Counted from the stretch's first letter, positions 43,268 through 52,834 are shown. The stretch: 64,000 nucleotides of DNA from Bacillus sp. FJAT-14578 (GCF_000504165.1 NZ_KI632505.1:434001-498000), one strand, 5' to 3'. Made by a program: numbers and translations. The notes: generated by a model not told the origin, from the sequence alone.

Positions 43268-44692
43268 CTAAAACGGCCCGTAGCCAATCATATGGGCAAT
43301 CACGACAGCAAGCAAACCGATGAGATATTGAACGAACACAAGAGGCAAAATCCATTTCGCCCATTTCGTCCACGGAATGCCTGCGATTGCCAGCCCCGCC
43401 ATTAACGTTCCGGCTGTAGGGAAAATGATATTCCCGATTCCATCGGCAAACGAGAAAGAAAGAACGGCTGTTTGCCGCGTAATATCAAGTAAATCGGCAA
43501 GCGGCGTCATAATCGGCATGGTAAGCATCGCATGGCCGCTTCCGGATGCCAAAATAAAATGAATGAGGGCTTGAAAGTTATACATCCCAATGACGCTTAA
43601 ATAAGAAGGAACATGCTTTAACGCTTCTGACATTTCATATAGCATCGGATCGACGATATGTCCTTCATTCAAGACGACAAGCGTTGCACGTGATACCCCG
43701 ATCACAAGCGCTCCGCCGATTAAAGCAGCCGATCCGTCCGTAAACGCTTTGACCGTTGCATCGACTGGAATTTTAGCAATGATGGCAATCACAATCGTCA
43801 AGATGATAAATAAGGCAGCGATTTCTGTAATGTACCATTGAAATTTGATCACACCGAAAGCGAGTACCACATAGTTGATCAAAAAAGCCCCTAGAATCAA
43901 TTTATGCTTTTTCGTTAATGTCGCTGTTGAATTCAGTAAAGTGTTTGCCTCCTCTTTGTCATATTTTCCGTAAAACCCGATCGATGGGTTTTTCTTCACT
44001 TTCATGGCATATCGATAAACAAAGATCACAGATACTGAATAAACGACAACGAACAACACAAGACGAAAACCCATTCCTGAAAACATGGGTAGTTCGGCAA
44101 TCCCCTGGGCGATTCCTACTGTAAACGGATTCATTACAGCCGTTGTAAACCCTGCCGATGCCCCGACAAGAACGATTGCTGTTCCCGTTAACGCATCAAA
44201 GCCAAGAGCCATTGCAAGTGGAATCAACAACGGAATGTACGCGAGTGTCTCTTCGGCCATCCCCATCAATGATCCGCCGACGGCAAAAAACAGCATCATA
44301 ATCGGAATCAATAATTTTTCACGCTTCGCCAACTTTTTAGCCATTGTGGTAATGAGGACATCAATGGTCCCCGTTGCACTTAACACCCCAAAAAATCCCC
44401 CGATGATCAACACGAAGAAAATGATCCCTGAAGCCTCTTCCATTCCTGTATGGATGGCTTTCACCATATCAAAAGGGTTCACCGGAGAACGATCAATCCA
44501 TTGGAATGAGTCCGGATCCACCACGGTTCGGCCATCCACTTCCATTCGTTCATATTCCCCAGCAGGCATTACATACGTCAATAGTGTCGCAATGGCGAGT
44601 ATCCCTAAAAGCAACGCGAACACATTGATTTTCTTGGGCCTTTTCTTCTGTTTCTCTTCCATGTACGAAACGTTCTTTTCTGCTTGATTCAT
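43268..44692 (-). CDS. YfcC family permease, candidate beta-aspartyl dipeptide or amino-acid importer
   Basis: A 474-residue membrane protein with about 12 helices of the YfcC/C4-dicarboxylate anaerobic carrier group (LTYVMPAGEYER, GSLMGMAEETLAYIPLLIP, SGSGHAMLTMPIMTPLAD, DGIGNIIFPTAGTLMAGLAI). Relatives move amino acids, dicarboxylates or peptides. As first gene of a sigma-54-dependent operon with iadA and a secreted cyanophycinase, it most likely imports beta-aspartyl dipeptides or Asp/Arg; this is inferred. It starts ATG behind AGGAGATTGA. Confidence 0.88.
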   Translation of the reverse strand: MNQAEKNVSYMEEKQKKRPKKINVFALLLGILAIATLLTYVMPAGEYERMEVDGRTVVDPDSFQWIDRSPVNPFDMVKAIHTGMEEASGIIFFVLIIGGFFGVLSATGTIDVLITTMAKKLAKREKLLIPIMMLFFAVGGSLMGMAEETLAYIPLLIPLAMALGFDALTGTAIVLVGASAGFTTAVMNPFTVGIAQGIAELPMFSGMGFRLVLFVVVYSVSVIFVYRYAMKVKKNPSIGFYGKYDKEEANTLLNSTATLTKKHKLILGAFLINYVVLAFGVIKFQWYITEIAALFIILTIVIAIIAKIPVDATVKAFTDGSAALIGGALVIGVSRATLVVLNEGHIVDPMLYEMSEALKHVPSYLSVIGMYNFQALIHFILASGSGHAMLTMPIMTPLADLLDITRQTAVLSFSFADGIGNIIFPTAGTLMAGLAIAGIPWTKWAKWILPLVFVQYLIGLLAVVIAHMIGYGPF

Positions 44693-44753
44693 TCAATCTC
44701 CTCCATCCAACATGATCTCTTTCTAATCTCTTAACGTTACACCCTTATATATT

Positions 44754-44769
44754 GCAAGATTCATGCCAA
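44754..44769 (-). promoter_or_regulatory. Sigma-54 (SigL) -24/-12 promoter of yfcC-iadA-cyanophycinase operon
   Basis: On the minus strand TTGGCATGAATCTTGC fits the sigma-54 consensus TTGGCAC-N5-TTGC(A/T), with the invariant GG and GC pairs 10 bases apart. It lies about 60 bases before the yfcC start. Confidence 0.88.
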
Positions 44770-44849
44770 ACGATAATAGTCGGAAATTTCGTACTCTTAC
44801 CCCTCATTTCTCTTTTTTTAATCTTTTAATGGTTGAATAACTGTGTTAA

Positions 44850-44871
44850 ATTGGTTTTACAAACAACCAAT
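44850..44871. promoter_or_regulatory. Upstream activator site of the sigma-54 activator
   Basis: The perfect inverted repeat ATTGGTT-N8-AACCAAT is about 80-100 bases upstream of the -24 element and just upstream of the activator gene. That is the place expected for an enhancer-binding protein. Confidence 0.65.
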
Positions 44872-44894
44872 AACACCCAACAAGGAGATATTAC

Positions 44895-46937
44895 ATGAAA
44901 CCGCCAAAGGAACTCATTTTGCTCGCAGGCACGAAACAAACAAGAAAGGCTCTTTCCGCCCAGCTTCATGATATTATCGGGAAATTCATGAAGATACGAA
45001 GCTACTCGGTTGAAGAACGGCTGCCCCCTCTCATCGAAAACCGTTTAGTGATTTTATCGTCCTATTTAATTGAAGAAGAGGTTCAACATGTTCTCGGAAA
45101 AGGATGCCAAATCATCATCGCCAAGAGGACGGTCAACTACGAATATATCGATCAGCTTTTCTTCCTCCCGAAAGGAACAAAAGCTTTATATGTCAATGAT
45201 TTTCCAAGGACAGCCACCGAGTCCATTCATACACTGATCCAGCTCGGAATCGACCATATCGACTATTATCCATACTCCCCGGGCGACGATATCCACATCA
45301 TGACAGATACAGCCATCACCCCAGGGGAAGTCGAGCTTGTTCCATCATCCATTTCCCACATCGTTGACATTGGAGTTCGGCTTATTGATATTACGACGAT
45401 TCATGAAATATTGGATCGCCTGCACATGACGGAACGTTTAGGCAAGGCTGTGTCGGATAAATACATACGGAAAATGATTGATTTAAGCCAAAAACTGGCC
45501 CATGCCAATCAAACAATGAACGAGTTGAACAAACATTTAAAAAAGGTCGTCGACGGTGTGAACGATGGTATATTGGCGTTGAATAAAGAGGGAGAAATCT
45601 TTATTTTCAATGAGATTTTAGAAGGGATGACAGGTATTTCCTCTCGTGCTGCCATCGGAAAAGACATCCGTCATGTCCTAAAAAATGAAGGAATGACTGC
45701 TTTTTTATTTGACGGTTCGGATTCCGATGACCGTGCCTTTACGATCAATGAAGCCGAAGTAGTCGTCCATCGGTTCCATCTGCAAAAAGAACAATCCATT
45801 GTAGCTACCTTCAAAAACATAAGCGACACGGTGGCACTTGAAAAAGCAGCGAGAAGAGAACTTTTGAAGAAAGGCTATATCGCCAAGTACGCATTTGAGG
45901 ACATCATCGGTCTGAGCCCGGCACTCATCAAAACGAAAGAAATCGCGAGAAAGCTTGCATCATCCGATTTAACGGTGTTAATTCAAGGAGAAAGCGGGAC
46001 GGGAAAAGAACTATTCGCAAGCGCCATGCATCGGGCGTCCCTAAGAAATAACGGGCCTTTTCTGGCCGTGAACTTCAGTGCTCTTCCGGAGGATCTGTTA
46101 GAGAGCGAATTGTTCGGCTATGAGGAAGGTGCTTTTACCGGCGCTCGCAAGGGAGGAAAAAAGGGAATTTTCGAACAAGCGGATGGAGGAACAATTTTTC
46201 TCGATGAAATCGGTGATATTAGTCCGAAACTGCAAGCGCGGCTTCTTCGTGTTCTGCAAGAAAAAGAAATCCGGCGTGTCGGGGGCGCCAAAAACATCGC
46301 CGTCGATGTACGGGTGATAGCGGCCACCAACCGTGACTTACAGCTCATGATTCAAGACGGACAATTCAGAAGAGACCTTTACCACCGCTTAAAGGTGCTG
46401 TTTCTGGAACTGCCGGCCTTAAGAGAGCGGGATGGCGATATTCCGATTCTCATGGAGGCATTTCTGCAGCAAAGCAAACAAAAGAATGTAGCTATTGCTC
46501 TGGAAGTAAAGAAAAAGCTGGCCCGTTATATGTGGTACGGAAATGTGAGAGAACTGAAAAATACGATGGATTATATGTTGGCCGTTTGCGACGGACAGCA
46601 CATCACCTTAAACGACATTCCAAATGAGAGCTTTTTTGAAGTAAGCGGCGAAGACATTTTGCCCCATTCAGCGATAGATAAAAAAGGGTCGACTATTGAA
46701 AACGTAGAGGAACGAATCCTTCTTCAAGGGGTTTATAAGTTGAATAAAAAAGGGCTTGCAGCAAGCCGGCAAAAACTGGCCGTTTTTTCAACAGAAGCCG
46801 GCATTCCCCTAACCGAACAGCAAGTACGCCTCCGCCTCGACCTCCTGGAACAAAAGGGATATGTTATAAAAGGAAAAGGCCGCAGCGGGACAAGACTGAC
46901 GAATGCCGGTTATCTTATGGTTGAGAACCCACAATGA
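44895..46937 (+). CDS. Sigma-54-dependent transcriptional activator (PrpR-N-like, PAS, AAA+)
   Basis: A 680-residue enhancer-binding protein. A PrpR_N-like sensor covers about 1-190, a PAS domain about 215-320 (VVDGVNDGILALNKEGEIFI) and an AAA+ domain about 335-575 with Walker A GESGTGKE, the sigma-54 contact loop GAFTGA and Walker B GTIFLDEIGDIS. The C-terminus (610-680) looks like a winged helix rather than a Fis-type HTH. It is divergent from the yfcC operon whose -24/-12 promoter and enhancer-like repeat lie between them, so it is the probable activator. The ligand may be a dipeptide or amino acid (inference). It starts ATG behind AAGGAGATATTAC. Confidence 0.92.
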   Translation: MKPPKELILLAGTKQTRKALSAQLHDIIGKFMKIRSYSVEERLPPLIENRLVILSSYLIEEEVQHVLGKGCQIIIAKRTVNYEYIDQLFFLPKGTKALYVNDFPRTATESIHTLIQLGIDHIDYYPYSPGDDIHIMTDTAITPGEVELVPSSISHIVDIGVRLIDITTIHEILDRLHMTERLGKAVSDKYIRKMIDLSQKLAHANQTMNELNKHLKKVVDGVNDGILALNKEGEIFIFNEILEGMTGISSRAAIGKDIRHVLKNEGMTAFLFDGSDSDDRAFTINEAEVVVHRFHLQKEQSIVATFKNISDTVALEKAARRELLKKGYIAKYAFEDIIGLSPALIKTKEIARKLASSDLTVLIQGESGTGKELFASAMHRASLRNNGPFLAVNFSALPEDLLESELFGYEEGAFTGARKGGKKGIFEQADGGTIFLDEIGDISPKLQARLLRVLQEKEIRRVGGAKNIAVDVRVIAATNRDLQLMIQDGQFRRDLYHRLKVLFLELPALRERDGDIPILMEAFLQQSKQKNVAIALEVKKKLARYMWYGNVRELKNTMDYMLAVCDGQHITLNDIPNESFFEVSGEDILPHSAIDKKGSTIENVEERILLQGVYKLNKKGLAASRQKLAVFSTEAGIPLTEQQVRLRLDLLEQKGYVIKGKGRSGTRLTNAGYLMVENPQ

Positions 46938-47306
46938 GAGAAAGAGGGCAGCTCCTCCCTCCATGTTATTCATTTCCAGGAACACCCCATTAGGAGCGGG
47001 TATAAAAAACTCCCATCAGCGGAAGTGCCTTCATCCCCCGCTGATGGGAGTTTAAGTTTACATAAAAATATTATGGTAGATATTATTCAGAGGCTTTTTC
47101 ACCTCTCCCTTTTCCAATGAATATCCTTTATAATGAATTATAAGCTGGAAGATTCATTCTGTTATTCCATGCAAAAAATTGGATATAGCCTTGTTACGCC
47201 GCTGCTGATTATAATGGTAGGTACGGCCTGTAAAGAGAGACTAGAAGCTACTTTGCCCATTATAGAATAAACAGTCCATAAATATACAAATAAAGAAGGT
47301 GTCAAA
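46938..47306. other. Intergenic region with terminator
   Basis: Contains the activator-gene terminator (47006-47054) and about 250 bases of promoter-like AT-rich DNA before the next gene. No gene recognised. Confidence 0.5.
47006..47054 (+). terminator. Terminator of sigma-54 activator gene
   Basis: A perfect 16-bp stem, AAACTCCCATCAGCGG with its complement, followed by TTTAAGTTT. Confidence 0.85.
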
Positions 47307-47759
47307 ATGAAAGATATCATCTTATTTCTCACTGAAGCGGTCAATAACGTTCACGATATACTTATCAGCGTCGCCGAAGCGTTCGGATTGCAGCTGACGG
47401 ATAAAGATCTACACTTTTGGATCATCGGCATCGTCGGGATTTTCACATTTTTCGCCGTCTACCTTTTCTTCAAAGTATTATCGAAATGGCGCTGGAGCAT
47501 TACTGCCATTTCTTTTGTCTATACGTTTACCGTGATGACGGTGCTCGTTTTTGCGATCGAAATCCAGCAAGCCATCACCGACCGCGGGCATATGGAATTC
47601 TCGGACGCGGTCATCGGATTGTGGGGATTCATCGTTTTCTTCGCTGTATATGCTTGCTTTGCCGCTCTATTTCTTTTTATTAAAAGTTTGTTTAAACGGA
47701 AAAAACAGGTTCCAACAGAAGACGACGAGCCAAGTCGACGACGATCGCGGTCGATGTAA
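47307..47759 (+). CDS. Hypothetical three-helix membrane protein
   Basis: A 150-residue protein with three membrane helices (about residues 37-60, 67-86, 103-127) and a basic, charged tail (KRKKQ... SRRRSRS). It starts ATG behind AAGAAGGTGTCAAA and has its own terminator. I recognise no family. Confidence 0.7.
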   Translation: MKDIILFLTEAVNNVHDILISVAEAFGLQLTDKDLHFWIIGIVGIFTFFAVYLFFKVLSKWRWSITAISFVYTFTVMTVLVFAIEIQQAITDRGHMEFSDAVIGLWGFIVFFAVYACFAALFLFIKSLFKRKKQVPTEDDEPSRRRSRSM

Positions 47760-47767
47760 CAAGAAAA

Positions 47768-47814
47768 AAACCGCCCTCCCTTCCATCATTTCGATGAGTA
47801 ACGGAGGGCGGTTT
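47768..47814 (+). terminator. Terminator of hypothetical membrane protein gene
   Basis: AAACCGCCCTCC pairs with GGAGGGCGGTTT, followed by a T-rich tail. Confidence 0.88.
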
Positions 47815-47923
47815 GCTTTATTTTTCATTCAATATGAACCATCATAGCAAATAGATTCGACAATCTTTTTTTACATATAGTATGATGGGATGAATGATTA
47901 TCAAAAACAAAGGGTGAATTTAG

Positions 47924-49705
47924 GTGATCACATTATTACCGTTAATGTTAGAAAGAGTAGGAATTCTCGTCATTGTGGCTTTCCTGCTTTCACAGCTGAA
48001 ATCATTTCGCCAAATCTTCCAGTATGAGCATGGATTAACCGGAAAAGCATTGCTCGTTGCGGTTTTTGGGATATTTGGCATCATCAGTAATTATACCGGA
48101 ATTGAAATTCACCACAGCTCCATTTCCACGCATGCATGGCAGACGGCGGTCGGTCCGGACAGTGCGATTGCCAATACAAGAATTATGGGAGTAGGCATTG
48201 GCGGATTGATCGGCGGCCCTTTTGTCGGGCTGGGGGTGGGAATGATTGCCGGTTTGCACCGTTACACACTTGGAGGCTTTACAGCCGGTGCATGTGCCAT
48301 TTCATCTATTTTGGCCGGTGTAGCAGCCGGATATATTGGAAGATGGTATAGAAAGCGGCGGGCCATTACGCCGGCATTTGCTGTTATGGTCGGTGTAACA
48401 ATGGAAATCGTCCAAATGGGAATTATTCTGTTAGTAACGAAACCATTTGAAATAGCATGGGAGCTTGTCCAGCTAATCGGTATCCCGATGATTGTCATTA
48501 ATGGTTTTGGAACACTGCTATTTATGTTTATCATTCAATCGATTTTGCGTGAAGAAGAACGCACTCGTGCTTTACAAACGCATAAGGCCTTCTGGATTGC
48601 CGATCAAACGCTTCCTTTTTTCCGTCAAGGACTGAATCCACAGTCCTGCAAAGAAGTAGCGGAGATCCTGTTAAAACTGACAGAAGCCGATGCAATTGCC
48701 ATTACAAACGATCATGAAGTGTTGGCCCATGTCGGTTCCGCTTCCGATCATCATGCCCCAATGAAAGGATTGGCCACCGGATTAACAAAAAGAGTGTTGG
48801 AACAAGGAAAAATCATTACGGCTAAATCTAAAAAAGAAATTTTCTGTTTCCATGAACATTGCCCTTTACAAGCAGCTGTTGTTTTGCCGCTGCAAGTACA
48901 TCAAAAAACGGTCGGGACACTAAAGCTTTATTTTGAGAATCCAAGTCAGTTGAATGAAGTCCAACAAGAATTGGCTGAAGGCTTGGCGAGACTATTTTCC
49001 ACACAGTTGGAGTTAGCCGAAGCGGAACTGCAAAGCAAGCTGTTGAAAGATGCCGAAATCAAGGCCCTGCAGGCGCAAGTCCATCCGCATTTTTTATTTA
49101 ATGCCATTAATACCATTTCAGCCTTATGCCGCACCGACGTGGAAAAAGCCAGAAAGCTCTTATTGGAGCTCAGCGTTTTTTTTCGAAGCAATTTGCAAGG
49201 CGCCCGTCAAATGCTCATTCCGCTTGAGAAAGAGCTGGAGCACGTTAAGGCCTATTTATCACTGGAGCAAGCACGTTTTCCGGACAAGTATCATGTCGTG
49301 TTCAATATCGAGCCAGGACTTGAAATGGTACCCATTCCTCCGTTCACCTTGCAGCCGTTAGTGGAAAATGCCATTCGCCACGCTTTTTCACGTATCAAAA
49401 GCTGCGGAGAAGTGACAGTCGTTGCCTATGAAATGGAAGAAAAGATGTATATAGTCGTCAAAGATAACGGGAACGGCATTTCAAGCGAAAAGCTTGAGTC
49501 CCTTGGAAAACAAACGGTAAAGTCAAAAGAAGGAACAGGAACGGCTCTCTATAATATACGCGAACGATTGGAAGGAATTTATGGAGATAAAGCCGACTTC
49601 CGTATAAATAGTGCGCAAGGGGAAGGAACAACTATACAAATTATCATACCTTTAAATAGAAATGGAGCATTGGAGAATCATGTTAAAGGCTTTTATAGTG
49701 GATGA
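47924..49705 (+). CDS. lytS: Sensor histidine kinase LytS (5TM-LYT type)
   Basis: A 593-residue kinase. It has a 5TMR_LYT membrane sensor (1-200, with SNYTGIEI and GGLIGGPFVGLGVG), a GAF domain (about 225-360), a histidine kinase domain with VHPHFLFNAINTI (His phosphorylated) and an ATP domain with LQPLVENAIRHAF and VKDNGNGI. LytS proteins sense pyruvate or membrane state and pair with LytR-type LytTR regulators. It starts GTG at 47924, behind AAAGGGTG. The last 26 bases overlap lytR. Confidence 0.92.
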   Translation: MITLLPLMLERVGILVIVAFLLSQLKSFRQIFQYEHGLTGKALLVAVFGIFGIISNYTGIEIHHSSISTHAWQTAVGPDSAIANTRIMGVGIGGLIGGPFVGLGVGMIAGLHRYTLGGFTAGACAISSILAGVAAGYIGRWYRKRRAITPAFAVMVGVTMEIVQMGIILLVTKPFEIAWELVQLIGIPMIVINGFGTLLFMFIIQSILREEERTRALQTHKAFWIADQTLPFFRQGLNPQSCKEVAEILLKLTEADAIAITNDHEVLAHVGSASDHHAPMKGLATGLTKRVLEQGKIITAKSKKEIFCFHEHCPLQAAVVLPLQVHQKTVGTLKLYFENPSQLNEVQQELAEGLARLFSTQLELAEAELQSKLLKDAEIKALQAQVHPHFLFNAINTISALCRTDVEKARKLLLELSVFFRSNLQGARQMLIPLEKELEHVKAYLSLEQARFPDKYHVVFNIEPGLEMVPIPPFTLQPLVENAIRHAFSRIKSCGEVTVVAYEMEEKMYIVVKDNGNGISSEKLESLGKQTVKSKEGTGTALYNIRERLEGIYGDKADFRINSAQGEGTTIQIIIPLNRNGALENHVKGFYSG

Positions 49706-50426
49706 TGAACCGTTGGCAAGGGATGAATTGAAATATTTGCTGCTTAGAACGAAACAAGTTGAAATCTTGGGAGAAGCGGACTGCATAGAAGATGCACTTG
49801 AAAGTGTCCGCAGTCTAAGTCCTGATCTCCTGTTTTTGGATATCGAGCTTGCCGACGCCAGCGGTCTGCAGCTGGCGGAGCAATTGCAGACATTAGAACA
49901 AGCGCCTGCCATCATTTTTGCGACTGCGTACGATGAGTATGCTCTTAAGGCATTCGAATTAAATGCGGTAGATTATCTATTGAAACCGTTTGATGAAACG
50001 CGCCTTCAGCAAACATTAGAGAAAATTACAAAGATGCAAACGATTGGGGAAAAAGAAATTCCCTCTGTCCCTTTGTCTGTCAGAGCCCCTCTTGAACAAA
50101 CGGGAAAAATGGCCGTGATGGTTGAAGAGCGGATTGTGTTAGTGGACATACCGTCCATTGTTTTCGTAGGGTCTGCGGAGGGGAAAACGATGATTAAGAC
50201 GAGGGACAAAGAATATAAAATCGGAGAATCTCTTGTCATGATCGAAAAAAAGCTGCATAACGCTTCTTTTATGAGAGTCCATCGCAGTTTCCTCGTCAAT
50301 GTGAATCATATTTCAGAAATCCAGCCATGGTTCAATTCAACGTATAATCTAATCATGGCAGACGGATCCAAAGTGCCGGTAAGCCGTACATATGTAAAAG
50401 AGTTAAAACAGCTTCTCGGCTTTTAG
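49680..50426 (+). CDS. lytR: LytTR response regulator LytR
   Basis: About 248 residues from the ATG at 49680, behind GGAGAATC. The receiver domain has FIVDDEPLAR, LLFLDIEL (phosphorylated Asp) and LLKPFDE with the conserved Lys. A C-terminal LytTR DNA-binding domain covers about 150-248 (FMRVHRSFLVNVNHI and VPVSRTYVKEL). In B. subtilis LytST controls lrgAB-like pftAB; in enteric bacteria the homologous BtsSR controls a CstA-type transporter. Both target types are in this window, with cstA right next door. Confidence 0.92.
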   Translation: MLKAFIVDDEPLARDELKYLLLRTKQVEILGEADCIEDALESVRSLSPDLLFLDIELADASGLQLAEQLQTLEQAPAIIFATAYDEYALKAFELNAVDYLLKPFDETRLQQTLEKITKMQTIGEKEIPSVPLSVRAPLEQTGKMAVMVEERIVLVDIPSIVFVGSAEGKTMIKTRDKEYKIGESLVMIEKKLHNASFMRVHRSFLVNVNHISEIQPWFNSTYNLIMADGSKVPVSRTYVKELKQLLGF

Positions 50427-50438
50427 CCTCGCATACTG

Positions 50439-50475
50439 AAAGGGAGATGGATGTTTGGAACCATCTCCCTTTTGT
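50439..50475 (+). terminator. Terminator of lytSR
   Basis: AAAGGGAGATGG pairs with CCATCTCCCTTT, continuing TTGTT. Confidence 0.85.
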
Positions 50476-50629
50476 TATGTCGACACAATATGGACACATG
50501 TCTGCATTTCAGCCTGCTGTTTTTGCAACTCATCCCCTGAATGATGCATTTTATCCTGAAAGCCCGATGATTGCGTTTTCATTTTGTATGATTATCTCAT
50601 AAAGCAAATGGTTATGGGAGGTCATACAA

Positions 50630-52432
50630 ATGAATGCGATTACAATGGTCATTGGTGCCATCTGTATATTAATGATTGCCTATCGTCTATACGGCACGTT
50701 CATGGCGGTTAAAGTCATGAAATTAAAAGCTTTAGATGATGCTAAACAAACTCCGGCTAATGCCATGGAGGATGGAAAAGATTATGTTCCAACTAATAAA
50801 TGGGTGGCGTTCGGACATCACTTTGCAGCCATTGCTGCAGCCGGTCCGCTTGTGGGCCCTATTCTGGCAGCACAGTTCGGTTATCTGCCAGGACTTCTTT
50901 GGCTGTTAATCGGTGCGGTTATCGGAGGAGCGGTTCATGATGCCGTCGTATTATTCGCATCCATGCGCCAAAACGGAGAATCGCTGGCGGAAGTTGCGAA
51001 AAAAGAATTAGGCCCGGTAGCCGGATTCTGTACAGGTTTAGCCATGTTATTCATTATTACGATTACAATGGCTGGTCTATCCATGGTTGTACTTCACGCT
51101 TTAGAACATAATCCATGGGGAACATTCGCCGTTGGAAGTACAATCCCGATTGCAATGGGAGTCGGTTTATATCACAGAAAGACAGGTAACCTAAAAGGAG
51201 CTTCGATCGTTGGTTTCGCTCTCATCATGCTCGCTGTGTTTTTCGGCCCTTCTATTCAAGGTACATTCTTGGGTGATCTGCTTACTCTTGATGTAAAAAC
51301 ATTATCAATCATTCTTCCAATCTATGCATTCTTTGCGGCGGCACTGCCGGTATGGTTATTGCTTGCACCGCGTGATTATTTAAGCAGTTTTATGAAAATT
51401 GGGGTTTTCATTGCATTGATTGCAGGGGTTTTCGTTGTAAATCCTGATATCCAATTCCCTGCTGTAACAGAGTTCATTCACGGCGGCGGCCCAATCTTGG
51501 CTGGACCGGTATGGCCGTTCATTTCGATCACTATCGCTTGTGGAGCGATTTCAGGATTCCACGCCTTCGTCGGTTCAGGTACAACACCAAAAATGCTTGA
51601 TCGCTGGAACGATATTAAAGCAGTTGGCTTTGGTGCAATGCTGGTAGAATGTGTGGTTGCGATTATGGCACTTGTTGCGGCTACTGCCCTTCATCCTGCA
51701 GATTATTTTGCCATCAACTCAACGCCTGAAGTGTTCAAAACATTAGGTATGCAAACAGTCAACCTTCCACAGCTTAGCGAGGAAATCGGATTAAATTTAG
51801 AAGGACGTACTGGTGGAGCCGTTACTCTTGCAGTAGGAATGACGTATATCTTCACGGAAATTCCTTGGTTCAGCAAGCTGGCCTCTTTCTTCTTCCAGTT
51901 CGTGATCATGTTTGAAGCATTATTCATTTTAACTGCCATCGATTCTGGTACACGTGTGGCCCGTTACTTGATTCAAGACTTCGGCGGCGCGTTCTACAAA
52001 CCATTAAAACGTGTAGATTGGGTTCCAGGGAATATTTTTGCGAGCGCTTTAGCCTGCTTCCTTTGGGGATATCTCCTCTTCTCCGGAGACATCGGCTCCG
52101 TTTGGGCACTATTCGGGGTTTCCAATCAGTTGATGGCCTCTATCGGGTTAATTATCGGAGCTACCGTTATTCTTAAAGTGGCTGACAAACGCTGGTACGT
52201 ATTGACTTGTCTCGTTCCGCTCACGTATTTGTACGCTACAGTAAACTATGCAGGTTACTGGATGGTGAAAAACGTGTATTTAAATCCGGATGCAGCCGGT
52301 TTCAGCGTCTTGAATGCATCACTATCGATTATCATGTTAGTTTTAGGTGTAATCATTATGGTAACATCCATCAAGAAATGGGGACAGCTTTGGAGAAACC
52401 CTCAGACGGAACTAGAAGCTAAAACAGCATAA
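50630..52432 (+). CDS. cstA: CstA family carbon-starvation/pyruvate transporter
   Basis: A 600-residue protein with many helices (about 16) and the CstA hallmarks PTNKWVAFGHHFAAIAAAGP, GAVIGGAVHDAVVLFASMR, LAPRDYLSSFMK, GCG-like SGFHAFVGSGTTPKML and SGTRVARYLIQDFGG. CstA/BtsT proteins take up pyruvate (and were linked to peptide use). It starts ATG behind GGGAGGTCATACAA, 200 bases after lytR and behind a terminator, so it probably has a LytR-controlled promoter of its own. Confidence 0.93.
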   Translation: MNAITMVIGAICILMIAYRLYGTFMAVKVMKLKALDDAKQTPANAMEDGKDYVPTNKWVAFGHHFAAIAAAGPLVGPILAAQFGYLPGLLWLLIGAVIGGAVHDAVVLFASMRQNGESLAEVAKKELGPVAGFCTGLAMLFIITITMAGLSMVVLHALEHNPWGTFAVGSTIPIAMGVGLYHRKTGNLKGASIVGFALIMLAVFFGPSIQGTFLGDLLTLDVKTLSIILPIYAFFAAALPVWLLLAPRDYLSSFMKIGVFIALIAGVFVVNPDIQFPAVTEFIHGGGPILAGPVWPFISITIACGAISGFHAFVGSGTTPKMLDRWNDIKAVGFGAMLVECVVAIMALVAATALHPADYFAINSTPEVFKTLGMQTVNLPQLSEEIGLNLEGRTGGAVTLAVGMTYIFTEIPWFSKLASFFFQFVIMFEALFILTAIDSGTRVARYLIQDFGGAFYKPLKRVDWVPGNIFASALACFLWGYLLFSGDIGSVWALFGVSNQLMASIGLIIGATVILKVADKRWYVLTCLVPLTYLYATVNYAGYWMVKNVYLNPDAAGFSVLNASLSIIMLVLGVIIMVTSIKKWGQLWRNPQTELEAKTA

Positions 52433-52476
52433 AAGAAAGCAGGAGGTGGATGAATAATCCCCTCCTGCTTTCTTTT
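52432..52476 (+). terminator. Terminator of cstA
   Basis: AAAGAAAGCAGGAGG pairs with CCTCCTGCTTTCTTT, followed by TTC. Confidence 0.88.
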
Positions 52477-52804
52477 CACCCTGCCAGCTAATGCGGAATT
52501 CATTCTCATGATTGGACAAAAAAGACTTGGATTCAGATTTTATTAAAAGTCAAGATATTGATCAGAATCCTTTATAATATTAGATGTTTTATTTAATGTC
52601 ACACATTATAAAGAAAAAAAGAAGGGTAGATGAGCAGAATAAAATATGCTCTATCTATCCTTTTTTGTACTACAAATGACCCCATTTACTACAACAACAA
52701 AATTTGTATGTTGTTGCACTAACACCTCCATTAGCTGAAGAAAAAATTATTTTTCAGCCAGTCTTTCTCCAGCCTACGCCAACCGTATATAGCAATAAGA
52801 AGCC
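52477..52804. other. Intergenic DNA at the left edge of the Tn554-like island
   Basis: AT-rich. Contains a terminator-like hairpin (52622-52667, TGAGCA/TGCTC core with a T run) and a short palindrome CAACAACA/TGTTGTTG (52692-52716). The left end of the mobile island should lie here, but I cannot fix it. No gene recognised. Confidence 0.5.
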
Positions 52805-52834
52805 AAAAACCTCGGATAACACGAACCCGAGGTT
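52805..52834 (-). terminator. Terminator of the divIB-like gene
   Basis: AACCTCGG pairs with CCGAGGTT and is followed on the minus strand by TTTGG. Confidence 0.75.

Noticed and set aside
44085-44687. 200-codon plus-strand frame opposite yfcC
   Set aside because: Antisense shadow of a clear membrane protein gene; composition follows the other strand.
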